From an uncultured Lachnospiraceae bacterium (lineage in GTDB: Bacteria; Bacillota; Clostridia; Lachnospirales; Lachnospiraceae), in assembly GCA_900317585.1 (NCBI GenBank), contig ONHG01000003.1, forward strand, positions 50,308-114,307: a DNA stretch of 64,000 nt. Direction: 5' to 3'. Positions 61,637-64,000 of the stretch are shown here, in pieces; positions within the stretch are counted from its first letter, which is position 1; each line of letters starts with the position of its first letter. A program made the translations under genes and the position numbers. Under the pieces are notes generated by a model. The model made no database searches. It had not been told where the DNA came from and worked only from the letters and a program-made list of their open reading frames with translations.

Positions 61637-61682
61637 ATCAAAAACAGGAACCAATTCATGCAAAAAATGAACCGGTTCCTGT
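61637..61682 (-). terminator. Intrinsic terminator after the CobW-DUF1980 gene
   Basis: Stem ACAGGAACC/GGTTCCTGT (61644-61652, 61674-61682), extended by ATTCAT/ATGAA inside, followed on the minus strand by TTTTTGATA. 13 nt after the stop codon. Confidence 0.88.
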
Positions 61683-61694
61683 ATTTATCAACTT

Positions 61695-62639
61695 TTATGA
61701 GAAGTATACAAGCTCATCCTGCGGCTTCTCGGCAGGCTCGATGGAAACCGGATAAAGCACCGGTCCCTTTCCCTTGTACTCTCTTGCAAACTCCACATGC
61801 ACCCTTGCGGTGATGGTAATCCACGATTTGTGAGGGATGCTGCTCTCATCCTCATACTTGCACTTAAAGCCTATAAAGGTCACATCCTCTATACAGCAGG
61901 TCATCGCAAACCTGCCCGGTACCATAACGCCCTTTCTAAGCTTATCAGGATTGTATACAAGAGCAAGAAATTTAACAACCTTGCCGTCGTACTTTTTATA
62001 ATTCTCCATGGCATCCATATACCAGATGGCATAGTCTGCATCAGAAAGCTCAATCACATCCTGATTTATGTCAAACGGCAGCTCCTCCGGACGCTCATCA
62101 ATAGTACCGTCCTTGCGCTCATAGACAATCTGAGCCTTTCGGTTGATATTCTTGATGGTACGCCTTAAGTGGCCTCTGTCTGTATCATCATCTGTCCTGT
62201 TAAATATGACAACATCACTCGCAAATACCTGTTCCTGCATCATTGCGCGCATATTGTTCATATAAAGGTCAAATGTGGTGGAATCAACTGTGGCGAGCGA
62301 CTGCACGATAACCCAGCCCTTTGGCAGCTCGGCCTCTATAATCTTATCAATGCCCCATGTGCCATTGTACTCGATAAATACCTGCTCAGGCAGATACTGC
62401 ATGTTGAGCTCATTCAGCTTAGCTGCTGTAAACTCATCCTCAGAGTCAATCTCTGCAACCTGGAAATTGGCAGCCTTAAGCTTGTCCATATCATACTCCA
62501 CATCGCCATCCTCGCACATAATGATAAGCCCCTTTGAGCCATTAGCGAAATCATTCTCAAAAATGGTATCCTTGATTAGTGAAGTCTTGCCACTGTCCAT
62601 GAATCCGGTAAATAAATATACTGGAATCTCTTCAGCCAT
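61695..62639 (-). CDS. CobW/G3E-family GTPase fused to a DUF1980/YcgQ-like domain
   Basis: 314 residues. The N-terminal G3E GTPase has Walker A FTGFMDSGKTSLIKDT and G4-like FNRTDDDTDRG; the usual metal-carrying CxCC motif is missing (region reads IMCEDGDVEYDMDK). The last ~100 residues (KVVKFLALVYNPDKLRKGVM, VPGRFAMTCCIEDVTFIGFK, WITITARVHVEF, PVSIEPAEKPQDELVYF) follow the C-terminal domain of DUF1980/YcgQ (TIGR03943), whose own partner is a YraQ-type permease. Such a fusion suggests metal or metallochaperone handling. Follows the His-rich CobW gene by 53 nt; terminated just after. Confidence 0.8.
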   Translation of the reverse strand: MAEEIPVYLFTGFMDSGKTSLIKDTIFENDFANGSKGLIIMCEDGDVEYDMDKLKAANFQVAEIDSEDEFTAAKLNELNMQYLPEQVFIEYNGTWGIDKIIEAELPKGWVIVQSLATVDSTTFDLYMNNMRAMMQEQVFASDVVIFNRTDDDTDRGHLRRTIKNINRKAQIVYERKDGTIDERPEELPFDINQDVIELSDADYAIWYMDAMENYKKYDGKVVKFLALVYNPDKLRKGVMVPGRFAMTCCIEDVTFIGFKCKYEDESSIPHKSWITITARVHVEFAREYKGKGPVLYPVSIEPAEKPQDELVYFS

Positions 62640-62692
62640 TTTGTTAGTTCCTTTCTGATTATTGTGTTAATGTGTAACTATTTAAAATATAC

Positions 62693-63826
62693 TTAAGCAA
62701 GTCCGAAGAGCTCTTCCAACTCATGCTCGTGGATATCTGTTCCGATAACAACAATACGTCCTGTATAGTCAGGCTCGCCGTCACGAATCTCATACTCGCC
62801 CGGAACCATATCAAAGTAAATCCACTTGCCGTCTGTGCCCTCTACCATGCCCTTTGAACGTAGAATATTGTCATCCTCTACAAACTGCTTAAGGATTTCC
62901 TCGAGCTTAGCGCGCTCAAACTTGTGAGGAGTCTCCTTGCCCCAGCTTGTAAATACATCATCAGCATGATGATGTCCGTGCTCATGATCATGGTCATGAC
63001 AGCCACAGGTGCAGCCCTCGCCGTGCTCATGATGATGCTCGTGCTCGTCATGGTCGTGGTGATGTTCGTGTTCATCGTGGTCGTGATGATGCTCATGTTC
63101 ATCATGGTCGTGGTCATGCTCATCATGGTCGTGGTGATGCTCATGCTCATCGTGGTCATGATGATGGTGATGATGCTCTGCCTCATCCTGTGCATGACGT
63201 GCCTCTGCAAGCACCTTCATCTCAAGATTGTCCTGACCCTCCATAGTCTTTAATATCTGCTCTCCTTTAATAGCATCCCAGTCAGTAGTGATAACCGAAG
63301 CCTTTGGATTTAAAGCCTGAATCTGCTTTACGCAAAACTCAAGCTGCTCAGGGGTAGCATTCTGGCTACGGCTTAAGATAACTGTTGTGGCATACTCTAT
63401 CTGATTGTTGAAGAACTCACCAAAGGCCTTCATCTGCTTGCTTGCCTTAAGCGCATTTACAACTGTAACAAGTGCATTGAGCTTGACCGGCTGCTCTTTT
63501 TCGATATCTATAACTGATTTCATGACATCTGATAATTTGCCTACGCCGGAAGGCTCGATTAAGATACGGTCCGGATGATACTTAGTAATAACCTCATTTA
63601 AGTTCTTACCAAAATCACCTACCAGTGAACAGCAGATGCAGCCTGAGTTCATCTCAGTAATCTGGATGCCGGCATCCTTTAAAAAGCCACCGTCTATACC
63701 AACCTCACCGAACTCATTCTCTATGAGAACTATCTGCTCACCCTTAAAAGCCTCATCTATCATTTTCTTGATAAATGTAGTCTTTCCAGCTCCAAGGAAA
63801 CCTGAAATAATGTCAATTTTTGTCAT
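62693..63826 (-). CDS. CobW/ZNG1-type metal chaperone GTPase with His-rich loop
   Basis: 377 residues. G3E GTPase: Walker A ISGFLGAGKTTFIKKMI, VLIENEFGEVGIDGG, metal motif MNSGCICCSLVGDF (CxCC). The usual base-specificity NKxD is SRSQ (VILSRSQNATPE). A ~75-residue insert rich in His/Asp/Glu (HHHDHDEHE units) and CTCGCHDHDHEHGHHH precedes the C-terminal domain (GKWIYFDMVPGEYEIRD, VVIGTDIHEHELEELF). Likely a zinc (or similar) insertase/chaperone; which protein it feeds is unknown. Start ATG with AAGGAG. Confidence 0.9.
   Translation of the reverse strand: MTKIDIISGFLGAGKTTFIKKMIDEAFKGEQIVLIENEFGEVGIDGGFLKDAGIQITEMNSGCICCSLVGDFGKNLNEVITKYHPDRILIEPSGVGKLSDVMKSVIDIEKEQPVKLNALVTVVNALKASKQMKAFGEFFNNQIEYATTVILSRSQNATPEQLEFCVKQIQALNPKASVITTDWDAIKGEQILKTMEGQDNLEMKVLAEARHAQDEAEHHHHHHDHDEHEHHHDHDEHDHDHDEHEHHHDHDEHEHHHDHDEHEHHHEHGEGCTCGCHDHDHEHGHHHADDVFTSWGKETPHKFERAKLEEILKQFVEDDNILRSKGMVEGTDGKWIYFDMVPGEYEIRDGEPDYTGRIVVIGTDIHEHELEELFGLA
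62966..63180 (-). repeat. Imperfect 27-bp minisatellite encoding HHHDHDEHE units
   Basis: The coding strand repeats CATCATCATGACCACGATGA-like units, giving four to five copies of the nine-residue unit HHHDHDEHE followed by a Cys/His segment. Such DNA is prone to length change by slippage. Confidence 0.85.
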
Positions 63827-63859
63827 TGTAATTCACTCCTTTTCTTTTCACTAAGTCCT

Positions 63860-63888
63860 ATTTTACTAGCAATAATACAAATATGCAA
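63860..63888 (-). promoter_or_regulatory. SigA-type promoter of the two CobW genes
   Basis: TTGCAT (63883-63888), 17-nt spacer, TAAAAT (63860-63865), 34 nt before the ATG. No obvious Zur or Fur box was recognised next to it. Confidence 0.65.
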
Positions 63889-63915
63889 ATTAAATTTTTA
63901 TTCAATGTCATTTAG

Positions 63916-63971
63916 TTAGGCATCACTTCAGTGGGTTTCTGTCATAGAGAGCCACTGTTTTTTATGCCTAA
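63916..63971. repeat. 56-bp nested inverted repeat near the right edge
   Basis: Outer arms TTAGGCAT/ATGCCTAA (63916-63923, 63964-63971) and inner arms CAGTGG/CCACTG (63929-63934, 63952-63957). On the plus strand the inner stem is followed by TTTTTT, on the minus strand not. A further 10-bp pair ACTGTTTTTT/AAAAAACAGT spans 63954-63999. Confidence 0.6.
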
Positions 63972-64000
63972 AAACTTTAAAAATATTACAAAAAACAGTT

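Noticed and set aside
62924-63253. Plus-strand frame rich in Val/Met opposite the CobW His region
   Set aside because: It is the antisense shadow of CAT/GAT-rich histidine repeats and has no ribosome site or family likeness.
1-64000. Search by eye for sigma-28 promoters, tRNA cloverleafs, CRISPR spacers, riboswitches and transposase genes
   Set aside because: Nothing convincing was found; a covariance-model scan would be needed to exclude divergent small RNAs.

Overview
The window reads as chromosomal DNA of a motile, low-GC Firmicute of the family Lachnospiraceae (Roseburia / Agathobacter / Eubacterium rectale type). This is inferred from Gram-positive-type flagellar gene content and order (FliY, CheC/CheD, FlhF/FlhG, sigD), strong AGGAGG ribosome binding sites, family-restricted genes (DUF6115, DUF5662, DUF5716, DUF5717, DUF1292), CodY, and an NfnAB transhydrogenase typical of anaerobic fermenters. 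Nearly all genes lie on the minus strand, so the text order is the reverse of transcription order. No rRNA, tRNA, CRISPR array, prophage or transposase gene was seen. No gap between genes exceeds about 300 bases; the larger gaps (2.7-2.9, 4.75-4.9, 25.34-25.5, 37.1-37.36, 46.95-47.1, 57.6-57.9 and 61.45-61.7 kb) hold promoters, terminators and inverted repeats listed below.

Region 1 (1-4.9 kb): rpsB-tsf with its own promoter and terminator, followed by a polysaccharide-deacetylase-like membrane protein, a bactofilin, pyrH and the 5' part of frr. The deacetylase-like protein has lost its metal ligands.

Region 2 (4.9-37.2 kb): one of the most complete flagellar/chemotaxis operons possible. In transcription order: flgB-flgC-fliE-fliF-fliG-fliH-fliI-fliJ-motE-like-fliK-flgD-TIGR02530-flgE, a terminator and new promoter, then motA-motB-fliL-fliM-fliY-fliO-fliP-fliQ-fliR-flhB-flhA-flhF-flhG-pilZ-cheB-cheA-cheW-cheC-cheD-small membrane protein-sigD-DUF6115-MltG-tail-like. 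It builds the basal body, export gate, hook, motor and switch, adds chemotaxis adaptation, and ends with the flagellar sigma factor. Compared with the usual Firmicute order it lacks cheY after fliY and flbD after flgE. Flagellin, filament cap, cheR and flgM are not in the window.

Region 3 (37.3-47 kb): comM-dprA-topA-codY (DNA uptake/processing, topology, nutrient regulator), a SigK-like sigma factor, a divergent RluD-family pseudouridine synthase with an apparently leaderless start, a DUF5662 gene, and a GH13 (glycogen-debranching-like) protein whose three catalytic acids are all replaced.

Region 4 (47-57.9 kb): DUF1292, a UvrD/PcrA-like helicase, gltX, and a four-gene operon of unknown function: a 1194-residue DUF5717 protein, an Hsp70/actin-fold-like DUF5716 protein, a TPR-like protein and a coiled-coil membrane protein. 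Between this operon and a divergent PLP-dependent aminotransferase sits a 198-bp, highly structured inverted-repeat element.

Region 5 (57.9-64 kb): the aminotransferase, nfnAB (electron-bifurcating ferredoxin:NADP oxidoreductase) with a perfect 14-bp palindrome in its leader, and two CobW/G3E GTPases, one fused to a DUF1980/YcgQ-like domain and one with a long histidine-rich metal-binding loop. Best leads for new biology: the DUF5716/DUF5717 operon, the two pseudoenzymes, the 198-bp element and the CobW-DUF1980 fusion.
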